A stretch of DNA of 64,000 bases, from the IMG/VR virus record IMGVR_UViG_3300046558_000178, positions 1-64,000 of that record, one strand, 5' to 3'. Below the pieces are notes generated by a model, which was given only the letters and a program-made list of their open reading frames with translations, was not told where the DNA came from and searched no databases. Positions 29,431 to 39,111 of this stretch are shown here, piece by piece. A program made the translations under genes and the position numbers. The number at the start of each line of letters is the position of its first letter. Position 1 is the first letter of the stretch. This stretch comes from a virus.

Positions 29431-29910
29431 ATGCGCAACATCGTGACCTCGCAACAAATATACCCGGTGTTGCAGGCACTGCTCGGCCTACCTGACCTGT
29501 GCACTCGATTCGAGCTGCGCGTCGCACACAACCAAGCCGTCACCGTCGAGTGCGAGTACTACCCGAGCTTGGACGTCAAGGGCATCGCGCAGCTGACTGC
29601 TGTCCTCGGCGAGTATGAACTCGTGCGGCGTGAGACACCAGTTGGTGCTCCTGCGCAGTCGCTTGATTGGTACGCATGGGCGCATGAGGCAGACCCTTTA
29701 CTACAGGGCATGCCGTATGACGCATGGGTATGCCACCGCGCCGGAGTCGCACATGTAGCGGAAGCTATTGGCTTCGACGCCTGGATGCGCGAGCGCACTG
29801 AGGTTGCACACCACGCTTTCATGAAGACGACCGGGCCGAAGCCGGCACCTCAGCGATTCGCTACTGGCGGCGATATTCCCGGCGGCTACTACCTGGTTGG
29901 TGAGAAATGA
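29431..29910 (+). CDS. Phage protein of unknown function
   Basis: 159 residues, soluble. YPVLQALLGLPDLCTRFELR at the start and ATGGDIPGGYYLVGEK at the end. No motif recognised. Part of a coupled block leading to the HNH gene (ATGA with the next). Confidence 0.6.
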   Translation: MRNIVTSQQIYPVLQALLGLPDLCTRFELRVAHNQAVTVECEYYPSLDVKGIAQLTAVLGEYELVRRETPVGAPAQSLDWYAWAHEADPLLQGMPYDAWVCHRAGVAHVAEAIGFDAWMRERTEVAHHAFMKTTGPKPAPQRFATGGDIPGGYYLVGEK

Positions 29911-30152
29911 ACAGGGTGCAGCACATCACCAACAACGCTGTGCTCGGCGCGCCGGCCGGATGGGACCAGGGCGAACTGCCGTGCAGTGCGCTGCCGATCA
30001 CGCGCGTCAGCTACGACGGCATCGCCGTCGTCATGTCGTACTGGAAGCCGACCTCCGAAGAACTGGCTGTGCTCAATGATGGTGGATCCGTCGCGCTGTC
30101 GGTGATTGGCGTAACGATGCCGCCTGTGATGCTGTCGGTCGATCCGCAATGA
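29907..30152 (+). CDS. Small phage protein
   Basis: 81 residues; beta-rich (RVSYDGIAVVMSYWKPTSEE). Overlaps both neighbours by 4 bp. Function unknown. Confidence 0.55.
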   Translation: MNRVQHITNNAVLGAPAGWDQGELPCSALPITRVSYDGIAVVMSYWKPTSEELAVLNDGGSVALSVIGVTMPPVMLSVDPQ

Positions 30153-30469
30153 AGCTCACCCGTCTGCAGCCGCGGCTCAAGGCGACGAGCACTTCCCGCC
30201 TGACCACGCTCCAGACCCGCCCGGACGTGGTGGAGCGCAAGCGCGGCCGTGCCGGTGTGGCCGACCGCACGAGCATCAAGCGCCGTGACGAGGGCCTGTG
30301 CCAAGAGTGCTTGCGCATCGGTCGCCCTGGTCCCGGCTGGCTGGTGGACCACATCGTACCCCTGTGGGAGGGCGGCACCGACGAAGCCGAGAACAAGCAG
30401 ACGTTGTGCGAGGAGCACCACGACGCCAAGACGAAGCGCGAGGCGGCACGCCGTCACCGAGGGTATTGA
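30149..30469 (+). CDS. HNH endonuclease
   Basis: 106 residues. CQECL, VDHIVPLWEGGTDEAENKQT and CEEHHDAKT are the zinc and HNH elements of the beta-beta-alpha metal fold (catalytic His in VDHI). Phage HNH proteins next to terminase assist cos cleavage and packaging. It lies just upstream of the terminase small subunit. Confidence 0.88.
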   Translation: MKLTRLQPRLKATSTSRLTTLQTRPDVVERKRGRAGVADRTSIKRRDEGLCQECLRIGRPGPGWLVDHIVPLWEGGTDEAENKQTLCEEHHDAKTKREAARRHRGY

Positions 30470-30541
30470 TTGCGAAGATGACGCAGCGGCCCGCCTGACC
30501 ATCCACAGGGGCAGGCGCAGCGCGAGGAGCACCCGGGGGCG

Positions 30542-30563
30542 GGTTGCATCTCTGCAACCTTTT
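30542..30563 (+). terminator. Hairpin with short T-run before terS
   Basis: Perfect 7-bp stem GGTTGCA/TGCAACC, loop TCTC, four T. It lies in the GC-rich gap 30470-30622 between the HNH and terS genes, where cos sites of HK97-like phages lie; no cos sequence can be identified by eye. Confidence 0.45.
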
Positions 30564-30622
30564 GGGTGGACACCGCAATGTACCGCACGCGCAGAAAATA
30601 AGTCACCTGGAGGATTTTGTTA

Positions 30623-31114
30623 ATGGCTTTAACAGGCAAACGCAAGGCCTTTGCCGATGCCGTTTTCATAGGGAAAACCAATAAAGAGGCGGCAATCGCA
30701 GCGGGCTACAGCATTAACAGCGCGGGTCCGGCTGGATCACGTCTGGCGAAGTACCCAGAAGTCGTTGAGTACTTAGCTGCACGCCGAGCCGCATTACCTG
30801 ATCGGGAGCAACAACAGTCGGAGCCAGCCGCCCCGGTCGCGCCCGCATCATCGGACCCAGATGCACCGTTCAACCTCGCCCTGGCGCTTCAACATGATGA
30901 CCCGCAGGCATTTCTCAAGGCGGCCATGAACGACATAGCCCTTGATCCACGCCAGCGCATCGACGCAGCAAAGGCGCTCATGCCATACACGCACCAGAGG
31001 TTGGGCGAGGGTGGAAAGAAGGATCAGAAGAACGCAGAGGCAAAAAAGGTTGCGAGCCGGTTTTCTCCCGCCGCGCCTCCGAAACTGGTGGCCGCTGGCG
31101 GTAAGAAGGTCTGA
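30623..31114 (+). CDS. terS: Terminase small subunit
   Basis: 163 residues. N-terminal HTH: ALTGKRKAFADAVFIGKTNK then EAAIAAGYSINSAG (Terminase_2-type), followed by a low-complexity Pro/Ala linker and a second helical unit RIDAAKALMPYTHQRLG. Ribosome site GGAGG before ATG 30623. It recognises phage DNA for packaging with the large subunit encoded 2 bp downstream. Confidence 0.8.
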   Translation: MALTGKRKAFADAVFIGKTNKEAAIAAGYSINSAGPAGSRLAKYPEVVEYLAARRAALPDREQQQSEPAAPVAPASSDPDAPFNLALALQHDDPQAFLKAAMNDIALDPRQRIDAAKALMPYTHQRLGEGGKKDQKNAEAKKVASRFSPAAPPKLVAAGGKKV

Positions 31115-31116
31115 TC

Positions 31117-32829
31117 ATGGAATGGACAACTACCTGCCTCGATTGGGAGCACAGACTGATTGAGGGCAGGTCAATTATTCCAGCGCCGATCTTCATTGAC
31201 CAAGCCGAGCAGGCGCTCGCGATCTTCAAGCAGCTGCGCGTCACCGACCTACCAAAGTCAATCGTTGATGCTGAAACGGGCGATCTTCGAAGCCCGAACT
31301 TCGGGGAGTGTTCGGAGCAATGGGTCTTCGACTTCGTCGGCGCCATATTCGGGGCATACGACGCGGAGGCCGGCAAGCAGCTGATCCGGGAGTTCTTCCT
31401 GTTGATCAGCAAGAAGAACACGAAATCGACAATAGCCGCAGGAATCATGCTCACGGCGGTGATCCTGTGCTGGCGCGAGGAAGAGGAGCATCTGATCCTG
31501 GCGCCGACAAAGGAAGTTGCCGACAACAGTTTCAAGCCGGCGGCTGGCATGGTCCGCGCCGACGAAGAGCTCTCCGCCCTATTTCATATTCAAGACCACA
31601 TTCGAACGATCACGCACCGGGTCTCGCGGGCTTCGCTCAAGGTGGTGGCCGCCGACACCGACACGGTCTCCGGCAAGAAGTCCGGGAAAGTTCTGGTCGA
31701 CGAGCATTGGATTTTCGGCAGTCGAGCCAATGCAAGCGGCATGTTCATGGAAGCGACGGGCGGCCAGGTCTCGCGCGAAGAGGGGTGGGTCATCTACCTG
31801 TCCACCCAGAGCGAAGAGCCGCCGGCTGGCGTATTCAAGGAGAAGTTGGACTACTACCGTGACGTGCGGGACGGGAAGATCGAGGATCGGAAATCACTCG
31901 GGGTGCTGTACGAATACCCCGAGAATATGATCAAGACGAAGGGTTATCTCAAGCCAGAGAACTTCTACATCACCAACCCAAACATGGGGCGGTCGGTCAG
32001 CAAGGAGTGGCTGGAGGATAACCTCAGGAAGAACCAGCCGAAGCAGGACGGCTCCTTCCGAAAATTTCTGGCGAAGCACCTGAACGTCGAAATTGGCATG
32101 AACCTGCGGTCGGACCGATGGGCCGGTGCGGACTTCTGGGAAGACGCGAAGGCGGGCTTCGTGATCACGCTCGATGAGTTGATCAGGCGTTGCGAAGTAA
32201 TCGTTTTCGGGATCGATGGCGGCGGACTGGACGATTTGCTCGGGTTGGCGGCCATAGGCCGCGAACGCGAAACTCGCAGATGGTTGGTCTGGACGCATGC
32301 GTGGGCGCACAAGATTGTACTCAAACGGCGCGCAGAGATTGCGCCGCGGCTGCTGGACTTTCAGGCTGACGGCGACCTTACGATCGTTGACCGGCCGGGT
32401 GATGACGTAGCCGAATTGGCTGACATGGTGTGCAGGGTTCGGGATGCTGGACTCCTTCCCGAAAAGCACGCAATCGGCGTCGACGCGGCAGGGATTGGCG
32501 ACATCGTTGACGAGTTGACGTCCGATGAGCGAGGTTTTGAGGCCGGCCCCGATGGGCAAATCATCGCAATCGGCCAGGGATGGCGCCTGAACGGGGCGAT
32601 CAAGACCACAGAACGAAAAATAGCGGGCGGCGAAATGCTGCATGGCGACCAGCCAATGATGGCTTGGTGCGTTGGGAACGCTCGCGTCGAACAACAGAAG
32701 AACGCGATTTCTATCAACAAACAGGTGTCTGGCACCGCAAAGATCGACCCATTGATGGGTGTGTTCGACGCAGTGACTTTGATGTCGCTCAATCCTGCCG
32801 CGAACGGTAAATCATTCTGGGAATCCTGA
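31117..32829 (+). CDS. terL: Terminase large subunit
   Basis: 570 residues. ATPase: Walker A-like LLISKKNTKST, Walker B KVLVDEHWIF, and coupling motif region LSTQSEEPP. The nuclease domain has FGIDGGGLDDLLGLA and GVDAAGIGDIVDEL with the metal-binding Asp residues. HK97-type packaging motor that cuts and pumps DNA into proheads. The stop overlaps the next ATG. Confidence 0.93.
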   Translation: MEWTTTCLDWEHRLIEGRSIIPAPIFIDQAEQALAIFKQLRVTDLPKSIVDAETGDLRSPNFGECSEQWVFDFVGAIFGAYDAEAGKQLIREFFLLISKKNTKSTIAAGIMLTAVILCWREEEEHLILAPTKEVADNSFKPAAGMVRADEELSALFHIQDHIRTITHRVSRASLKVVAADTDTVSGKKSGKVLVDEHWIFGSRANASGMFMEATGGQVSREEGWVIYLSTQSEEPPAGVFKEKLDYYRDVRDGKIEDRKSLGVLYEYPENMIKTKGYLKPENFYITNPNMGRSVSKEWLEDNLRKNQPKQDGSFRKFLAKHLNVEIGMNLRSDRWAGADFWEDAKAGFVITLDELIRRCEVIVFGIDGGGLDDLLGLAAIGRERETRRWLVWTHAWAHKIVLKRRAEIAPRLLDFQADGDLTIVDRPGDDVAELADMVCRVRDAGLLPEKHAIGVDAAGIGDIVDELTSDERGFEAGPDGQIIAIGQGWRLNGAIKTTERKIAGGEMLHGDQPMMAWCVGNARVEQQKNAISINKQVSGTAKIDPLMGVFDAVTLMSLNPAANGKSFWES

Positions 32830-33023
32830 TGCAAAAACTTACCGCAGCCATCCCTGATGCCCTGATCGTCGTCGGTGGGGTCTCTGTCGCCTTCGGCGCC
32901 TGGATCTTGCACCCTGCGGCCGGCTTCATTACAGGCGGCGCGATCGCGATCACTTTCGGCATCATGGCGGCCAAGGTCAAGGCGGATGCACGCGCCGCTG
33001 CCCGGGCCGGGGTGGCGGAATAA
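32829..33023 (+). CDS. Small membrane protein between terL and portal
   Basis: 64 residues with two hydrophobic spans (ALIVVGGVSVAFGAWIL, AGFITGGAIAITFGIMA) and a basic/Ala tail. Small two-span proteins occur here in several HK97-like phages; role unknown. Coupled to both neighbours by overlapping start and stop. Confidence 0.65.
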   Translation: MQKLTAAIPDALIVVGGVSVAFGAWILHPAAGFITGGAIAITFGIMAAKVKADARAAARAGVAE

Positions 33024-34255
33024 TGTCGTTCTTCGTAACGAGTGCCACGCGCCGCAACCAGGCATTTCAAGAGCCCTTCTGGCAGGAAATGGCCGGCTGG
33101 CTGTCGTCCGTAACCGGGAAGGCCGTCACGATCCGTACCGCGATCCAGGTCGCAACCGTATTCGCATGCTGTCGAGTGATTGGCAACGGCATTGCGCAAG
33201 TGCCGTTCAAGCTTATGCAGGAAAGCGCGGACGGAAGGAGTCGCGTTCCAGCCAAGTCACACCCGCTTTACAGGTTGATGACCCTGAAGCCCAATGGCTG
33301 GCAGACGAGCTTCGAGTTTCGTCAGATGCTGGCCTGGCACATCGAACTGTGCGGCAAGGCGTTCGTCTTCAAAAATCGCAGCGTAACCGGCAAGATACTG
33401 GAGCTGATTCCATTCGCTCCTGGTGCAGTGTCCATGCGACGCGATACGAATCTGAACTTGTTCTATGATGCCGTCGGCCTCGACGGCACTATGCGCACCT
33501 TCACGCAAGATCAGATTTGGCATCTGCGCGGCCCGACGCTCGATGGTATCGAGGGGCTGGAGGTAATCAAGCTAGCGCGGGAAGCGATTGGCCTGGCGAT
33601 GGCGACCGAGGAAGCGGTAGCCCAGTTGCACAAGAATGGTGTGCGTAATTCTGGTGTGTACGCCGTGGATGGAACACTCGACAAGGAGCAGCATAAATCG
33701 CTCAGCGCCTGGGTCAATCAGCAGTTCGGAGGCTTGCAGAATACTGGTAAGGCGATGATCCTCGACCGCGGCGCCAAGTTCCTGAATACGTCGATGAGCG
33801 GAATTGACGCCCAATCGCATGAAACACGAAAGCTGCAGATCGAGCAAATCTGCTCCTTCTTCGGCGTCCTTCCGATCAAGGTTGGCTATTCCGACAAAAC
33901 CGCCACGTTTGCGAGCGCTGAGGAGTTCAACCGAGCTCACCGCGAAGACTGCCTGGCGCCGCGATGGGAGGCGTTCGAACAGTCGGCGGCGATTAGCCTG
34001 CTGACCGACAAGGAGCTGGAGCAGGGGCTTTACTTCAACTTCACCGAAGAAGGCATGATGCGCGGCTCGGCTAAGGACACGAAAGACGTGCTCCTCGGCT
34101 ACGTCAACGGTGGCCTCATGTATCCGAACGAGGGGCGCGCACTGCTTGACCTGAATCCCGACCCGGACCCAGCGAGCGACAAGTTGCGCATCCCTGCAAA
34201 TATCGTTGGCGACCCCGCCAAGGCGCCAACCGGCGCACCAGCAGCAAACCAGTAA
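33023..34255 (+). CDS. Portal protein (HK97 family)
   Basis: 410 residues. HK97-type portal features: VATVFACCRVIGNGIAQVPF near the start, the clip/stem region GIEGLEVIKLAREAIGLAMA, and FGVLPIKVGY. The C-terminus is Pro/Ala rich. Forms the dodecameric DNA gate of the head. Followed 9 bp later by the head protease. Confidence 0.92.
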   Translation: MSFFVTSATRRNQAFQEPFWQEMAGWLSSVTGKAVTIRTAIQVATVFACCRVIGNGIAQVPFKLMQESADGRSRVPAKSHPLYRLMTLKPNGWQTSFEFRQMLAWHIELCGKAFVFKNRSVTGKILELIPFAPGAVSMRRDTNLNLFYDAVGLDGTMRTFTQDQIWHLRGPTLDGIEGLEVIKLAREAIGLAMATEEAVAQLHKNGVRNSGVYAVDGTLDKEQHKSLSAWVNQQFGGLQNTGKAMILDRGAKFLNTSMSGIDAQSHETRKLQIEQICSFFGVLPIKVGYSDKTATFASAEEFNRAHREDCLAPRWEAFEQSAAISLLTDKELEQGLYFNFTEEGMMRGSAKDTKDVLLGYVNGGLMYPNEGRALLDLNPDPDPASDKLRIPANIVGDPAKAPTGAPAANQ

Positions 34256-34264
34256 GGACAATCC

Positions 34265-35287
34265 ATGCCGAAACCCACTATGCAGCCGCAGGCCGCAGGC
34301 CGAGTCCTGTCCGCTGAAAACGAACGCCTGCTGCGCGAGGCGCGCGACAACCTCGACACCGTGCTCTCCAAGCTGGCACTGGAAGACCCCGAGGATGCCG
34401 GCTCGATCCGCTACGTGAACCGCATGGCGCTCAAGCCCGGCCGCGTGCGCGTGAACGCCGACACCGGCAACGGCGAGGCTGAGGTGTTGATCTACGGCGA
34501 CATCGGCGGCGGCTGGTGGGACGAGGGCATTACTGGCGAATCGATCACCAACGAGATCGCGGCACTCGACGCCGACACGATCAACGTGCGCATCAACAGC
34601 GGTGGCGGGCTGGTGTTTGAGGGGTTGGCTATCTACCAGGCGTTCGCGCGCCACTCGGCCAAGATCATCGTCCACATCGACAGTATCGCCGCATCGATCG
34701 CCAGCGTGATCGCGATGGCCGGCGACGAAATCCGCATCAGCGAAGGTGCCAACTTGATGATCCACAAGCCGTGGTCCGGCGTGTGGGGTGATGCGAACGC
34801 GATGCGGAAGGAGGCTGATGTTCTCGATCAGCTCGAAGCGGGTCTCATCAACATCTATGCGGCGCGCACCGGCGCGAAGCGTTCCGACCTGGAAGCGTGG
34901 GTCAACGCCGAGACCTGGTTCCTCGGCCAGCAGGCGGTCGACGCCGGCTTTGCCGACTCGATGACCCCAGCGAAAAAGAAGAAGGCCGCCAGCTCGGCCC
35001 TGTTCAACCTGTTCAAACATGCTCCGCAGAGCCTACTGGCATCTGTCGACACTCCAGAAATCCGCGCATTCGAAACTTTTCTCCGCGACGGAGAGGGTCT
35101 TTCGAACGCGCAGGCAAAGCGCATTGCCGCCCAGGCAGCGCGCGGGTTGGATCGCGACGATCCAACCACCCCGCAAGTCAAGCCCCTCCGCGATGTTGGC
35201 GGCGAGCCTGCGGAAGAAGCAAACCGCGAGCTCGCGAAGCGGCTGGCGGCAAGCATCACCCAGTTCACCTCCACCATCAAGGAATAA
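34265..35287 (+). CDS. ClpP-like prohead protease
   Basis: 340 residues. ClpP fold: NVRINSGGGLVFEGLAIYQA, nucleophile Ser in IDSIAASIASVIAMAGD, catalytic His in ANLMIHKPW. The C-terminal ~110 residues (after SMTPAKKKK) are helical and may act as scaffold. Processes the head and matures the capsid. Typical length for this phage group. Confidence 0.92.
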   Translation: MPKPTMQPQAAGRVLSAENERLLREARDNLDTVLSKLALEDPEDAGSIRYVNRMALKPGRVRVNADTGNGEAEVLIYGDIGGGWWDEGITGESITNEIAALDADTINVRINSGGGLVFEGLAIYQAFARHSAKIIVHIDSIAASIASVIAMAGDEIRISEGANLMIHKPWSGVWGDANAMRKEADVLDQLEAGLINIYAARTGAKRSDLEAWVNAETWFLGQQAVDAGFADSMTPAKKKKAASSALFNLFKHAPQSLLASVDTPEIRAFETFLRDGEGLSNAQAKRIAAQAARGLDRDDPTTPQVKPLRDVGGEPAEEANRELAKRLAASITQFTSTIKE

Positions 35288-35290
35288 ATC

Positions 35291-36520
35291 ATGGCTGACA
35301 AAGACGCCGTTACTGAAGTAATGGAAGCGTTCAATGAGTTCAAGAAAACGAACGACGAGAACCTGAAAAAGCAAAGCGCCGCGCTGGACGAAAAGCTCGA
35401 CAAGATCAACAAGGTCTTCGATAAGCACGAGCCGATGAACCAACAACTCGTGATGATCGAGAAGCAGAACCAGGCGATGCAAACCCAACTCGATGCCATC
35501 GAGAAGATTGCCAACCGCGCCGGGCTGGGTGGTCAGGCCGACCCGCAAGCCAAGGCTGCGCAGGAATACCTGGCAGCCTTCGACCGCGTGATGCGCCGCC
35601 AGGCCGGTGATCGCGATCCTGCCGACATGCAGATCATCAAGGAGCGCTCGGCCGCGCTGGTCAAGGGTGACGACGCCAGCACCGGCTATCTGCTGGCTCC
35701 ACCGGAAATGCAGAAGGAAATCATCAAGAACATCATCGAGATGACCCCGATGCGCTCGCTGGCCACTGTGCGCAACATCGGCGTCAGCAGCTGGAAGGCC
35801 CCGAAGAAGACCGGCAACGGCGCGGCCTCCCGCATCGGTGAGACCCAAAAACGCACCAATACCGGCGACCCGGCCTACGGCATGCTGGAAATCCACGCGC
35901 CGGAAATGTTCGCCCGCGTCGAAGTGTCGTTGCAGATGCTCGAGGACTCGGACTACGACCTGGCGGCGGAGTTGCGCGAGGACGCATCCGACCAGTTCGC
36001 CGTGCGCGAGGGCCAGGAGTATGTGTCTGGCCTGGGTGGTTCGAGCCAAGCAGCCGGCTTCCTGCTGGACGCTGCCGGCCTGCCGTTCATCGTGAGCGGC
36101 GATGCTACCAAGATCACTGCCGATGGCCTGATCGACGCCTACCACGGCCTGAAAACCGCCTACGCCAAGAACGGCGTGTGGACGATGAATCGCTCGACCC
36201 TCGGCGCGATCCGCAAACTGAAGGACTCGACCAACCAGTACCTATGGGTTCCGGGCATTGCCAACAGCATCGCCAACACCATCGCAGGCGCTTCGTACGC
36301 CGAGATGTCGGACATGCCGAACATCGGAGCGAACTCCTACCCAGTCGCCTTCGCGGACTGGAAAAAGCTGTACGTCATCATCGACCGCGTCGGCATTTCG
36401 TTCCAGTCGGACTACATGACCGGCGCCGACGACGGCCTGGTGATCTTCCGCGCCCGTAAGCGCACCGGCGGCGGCGTGCGACAGACCGAAGCCGGCGTCC
36501 GCGTGAAGATTTCGACCTAA
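35291..36520 (+). CDS. Major capsid protein (HK97 fold)
   Basis: 409 residues. A charged N-terminal coiled coil (delta domain, ~1-100: EVMEAFNEFKKTNDENLKKQ) acts as internal scaffold and is normally removed by the protease. The fold follows: STGYLLAPPEMQKEIIKNII, EGQEYVSGLG, and the terminal FRARKRTGGGV. Forms the icosahedral shell. Confidence 0.94.
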   Translation: MADKDAVTEVMEAFNEFKKTNDENLKKQSAALDEKLDKINKVFDKHEPMNQQLVMIEKQNQAMQTQLDAIEKIANRAGLGGQADPQAKAAQEYLAAFDRVMRRQAGDRDPADMQIIKERSAALVKGDDASTGYLLAPPEMQKEIIKNIIEMTPMRSLATVRNIGVSSWKAPKKTGNGAASRIGETQKRTNTGDPAYGMLEIHAPEMFARVEVSLQMLEDSDYDLAAELREDASDQFAVREGQEYVSGLGGSSQAAGFLLDAAGLPFIVSGDATKITADGLIDAYHGLKTAYAKNGVWTMNRSTLGAIRKLKDSTNQYLWVPGIANSIANTIAGASYAEMSDMPNIGANSYPVAFADWKKLYVIIDRVGISFQSDYMTGADDGLVIFRARKRTGGGVRQTEAGVRVKIST

Positions 36521-36529
36521 GCCATGACG

Positions 36530-36551
36530 ATCCCCGGCTGATGCCGGGGAT
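36530..36551 (+). terminator. Stable hairpin after the capsid gene
   Basis: Perfect 9-bp stem ATCCCCGGC/GCCGGGGAT with a TGAT loop, 10 bp past the capsid stop, without a proper T-run. It may stabilise the capsid mRNA or partly terminate. Confidence 0.5.
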
Positions 36552-36581
36552 TTCCGCAACCCATTTTGAGGAGCCTTCCCC

Positions 36582-36974
36582 ATGCGTGACCTGAAATCCA
36601 ACATCAAGCCGATGCAGTCGCTGGTGCCGATCAGCCGCACCGCCGCCGCCAACGGAGCCGGCGTTGACGTGTCCGGTTTCAACTCGGCCGTCGTCGTGTT
36701 CTCCAGCGGCGCGATCGGCGGCACCGCCGCCCCAACCTTCACCTTCGAGGTGCAGGAGAGCACTGACAACGTGAGCTTCACCGCCGTTGCGGACGCAGAT
36801 ATCCGCGGTGTCGAGCCCGTGGTGACAGCCGCTAACCAGGTTTCGATGGTCGGCTACATCGGATACAAGCGGTACATCCGTGCCGTGCTGAAGACGGTTT
36901 CCGGCACCACGCCAACCCTGGACTGCAGCGCAACGGTGATCCTCGGTAATCCGGCCAGCGTGCCAACTGTCTAA
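36582..36974 (+). CDS. Putative head decoration protein
   Basis: 130 residues, beta-rich: SGFNSAVVVFSSGAIGG, FTFEVQESTDNVSFTAVADA, YIGYKRYIRAVLKTVSGTTP. This pattern resembles structural proteins found right after capsid genes. No experimental role known; the call is from position and composition. Confidence 0.6.
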   Translation: MRDLKSNIKPMQSLVPISRTAAANGAGVDVSGFNSAVVVFSSGAIGGTAAPTFTFEVQESTDNVSFTAVADADIRGVEPVVTAANQVSMVGYIGYKRYIRAVLKTVSGTTPTLDCSATVILGNPASVPTV

Positions 36975-37016
36975 ATCTTATGCGGGGCGGCCAACCCGTC
37001 CCGTCAAGGGTCTCCC

Positions 37017-37376
37017 ATGAAAATTCTTATGTCCCAAACCGAACCAGGATCGGTTGACGGAATTCGTACTGCGGTCTATGCGGCCGGCGTGAAATATGAC
37101 CTGAGCGCCACCGACGGCGAGCGTTTACTGGCTGCAGCGTTCGTGGCCGCCGGGATGGCGGAACACTTTGCGGCCGACGCTGCTCTGTCGGACGTTGGTA
37201 ACGGCGCTGCGTCGGATGATGGCGACGAAGCTGCGGCGGGTCCGACCGACTCACCTTCGCAGAGCAGTGACATGAACAAGGCCGAAATGCAGGCCACATT
37301 GACTGAGAAGGGTATTGCTTTCCCGGTTGCCGCGAACAAAGCTGCCCTGCAAGCACTGCTTGACGCCGCCGAATGA
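37017..37376 (+). CDS. Small head-region protein with SAP-like C-terminus
   Basis: 119 residues. N-terminal beta part (KILMSQTEPGSVDGIRTAVY), acidic linker, and a C-terminal MNKAEMQATLTEKGIAFPVA helix pair like SAP/HeH modules of head-joining proteins. Function unknown. Confidence 0.55.
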   Translation: MKILMSQTEPGSVDGIRTAVYAAGVKYDLSATDGERLLAAAFVAAGMAEHFAADAALSDVGNGAASDDGDEAAAGPTDSPSQSSDMNKAEMQATLTEKGIAFPVAANKAALQALLDAAE

Positions 37377-37404
37377 TCAACGTAGTCAAATAGGAGCGGA
37401 AAAA

Positions 37405-37998
37405 ATGGCAAAATTTGTACACTCGGACGTGCTGGATGGTGGCCTGAACGCGATCAAGAACGCGGCCATCCGCGTGCTGCTGGTGAACGGCTACACCGTT
37501 GGCGACAGCTACGCGACCGTCGTTGGTAACATGCTGGCCCAGGCCACCATGGCGTCTGGCGACTACACGCTGGCGTCAAGCGGCAACAACCGCACGCTGA
37601 CCACGGCTACTAAGAATTCGACCGCCACCGCCGCGCAGGCCGACATCGTGTCCACGCGCTCGGCCACCGCCGGCTCGACCACTACGCTGACCGATAGCAC
37701 GCAGGCGTGGACCGTCAACGCCTTCGCCAACAAGGTCGTCACCATCGTGGCCGGCACCGGCGCCGGGCAGTCGGCCATCATCACCAGCAACACCACCACC
37801 GCGCTGACCTTCCCGGCCCTATCCACCGCGCCGGACGCGACCAGTACCTACCGTGTCAACAACAACCTGTACCTCGCATATTGCGACAATGTGTCCAAAG
37901 TCCTGATGGTGACCGATGAAACCAGCAACATCGCGGTGGGGAGCGGCGACACGGTGAACTTCCCGTCAATTGTCTATACGAACGTGCAGCCAACGTAA
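37405..37998 (+). CDS. Head-region structural protein, beta-rich
   Basis: 197 residues from ATG 37405 (AGGAGCGG upstream). Thr/Ser/Ala-rich beta repeats (TLTTATKNSTATAAQADIV, TTTLTDSTQAWTVNAFAN). Probably a virion protein, perhaps a head fibre base; the call rests on location and composition. Confidence 0.5.
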   Translation: MAKFVHSDVLDGGLNAIKNAAIRVLLVNGYTVGDSYATVVGNMLAQATMASGDYTLASSGNNRTLTTATKNSTATAAQADIVSTRSATAGSTTTLTDSTQAWTVNAFANKVVTIVAGTGAGQSAIITSNTTTALTFPALSTAPDATSTYRVNNNLYLAYCDNVSKVLMVTDETSNIAVGSGDTVNFPSIVYTNVQPT

Positions 37999-38001
37999 GT
38001 C

Positions 38002-39111
38002 ATGACCTTCGCTGACAACTACGCTGGCGCGGCCGGCGCGCCGATTTACTGCGCCATGGATGCGCCATCGCCTGAACCATTGGGGGCGCTGCCTGCGTGG
38101 TTGGTCGGCAAGCCGTTAAACGAATGGTTCGATATACCCGGCACATCGGGAGCAGGTGGCTGCTCGCTTGAGGAATTCTCCGGCTGGGCGCTTGCCGGAA
38201 CCAAATTGGTTGCGGCCGCTTGTGGCGGACATCATGTACCCGACAATAGAGTCAATGCCATCGAGTTGAACGTTGATGCGCCCGCATGGCCGACGACTCC
38301 ATTGAACGCAGCATCACCATCGTCCGCATGGGCCCCAGATCAGCCTTATTGCACTGATGGCAAGCCATCGTCTCGGCACATTCGACATACCGCCAAGTGG
38401 ATGCCAGAACTTAACCGGGTGATGCTGATCGGCGCGCCCGCGCTCTATACGATAGTGAGTCCGGGCAGTAAGTCGAATGTGGATGGTTTCAATCTTGACA
38501 CGAACGCCTGGGATGCAGCCGGGACGTACCCAAATATCATCGGCGGTGATCCCTATTGTGACGGTGGATCATGCCTTGACCCGAACGGTAACGCATGGGC
38601 CTACGGCTGCACGCGGAAATTCGACAAGACCACGCGCACCTGGTCCACCCCACTGACCGCGACCGCCCCAAACCGGGTGCGCTTGCCATGGGCGCGTGCC
38701 GATGCACTGGACATGATGTTTGGACTGCAGCGCGGCGATGGATGGGCGGGCGCCGGCGCATCGGCGATCAGGCACGTTGGCAACGTCCAGGCGCAGATAA
38801 CGTTCAATGCCAGCGCGGTGTACACGCAATTCTTGGCTGATCCAGCCTATGAGGCGGGCATGGATTATGACCCCGTCAATAACGTATTCCTGTTTTATTC
38901 CGGGAACATTGGTGGCTTGATATACAGGATAACGCCGAATACCGGCACCGTGTGGGACATGGACCTGTTCCCATACGGCCCGGGAAATGTGAACCCCGTC
39001 GCATCCACGGCAAGCACGCAAAGCCGGTTCACGTACGTCCCAGCCTTCAGGGGATTCGTTTTGCTACCCAAAAATTCCAGCAATCTTAAATTCATGAGGA
39101 CCGCCCCATGA
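38002..39111 (+). CDS. Beta-propeller/kelch-like virion protein
   Basis: 369 residues. Successive Trp/Gly-rich blades (EEFSGWALAGTKLVAAACGG, HTAKWMPELNRVMLIGAPAL, NVDGFNLDTNAWDAAGTYP, YDPVNNVFLFYSGNIGG) are spaced ~50 residues apart, the look of a kelch/galactose-oxidase propeller. No enzyme motif. Start 3 bp after the previous stop; the next gene overlaps its end by 4 bp. Confidence 0.6.
   Translation: MTFADNYAGAAGAPIYCAMDAPSPEPLGALPAWLVGKPLNEWFDIPGTSGAGGCSLEEFSGWALAGTKLVAAACGGHHVPDNRVNAIELNVDAPAWPTTPLNAASPSSAWAPDQPYCTDGKPSSRHIRHTAKWMPELNRVMLIGAPALYTIVSPGSKSNVDGFNLDTNAWDAAGTYPNIIGGDPYCDGGSCLDPNGNAWAYGCTRKFDKTTRTWSTPLTATAPNRVRLPWARADALDMMFGLQRGDGWAGAGASAIRHVGNVQAQITFNASAVYTQFLADPAYEAGMDYDPVNNVFLFYSGNIGGLIYRITPNTGTVWDMDLFPYGPGNVNPVASTASTQSRFTYVPAFRGFVLLPKNSSNLKFMRTAP

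Noticed and set aside
33572-35020. 482-codon open frame on the minus strand
   Set aside because: Antisense to the portal and protease genes; Ala/Arg/Val/His-rich shadow frame produced by high GC at third codon positions.
35033-36145. 370-codon minus-strand frame
   Set aside because: Antisense to the major capsid gene, with no family features.
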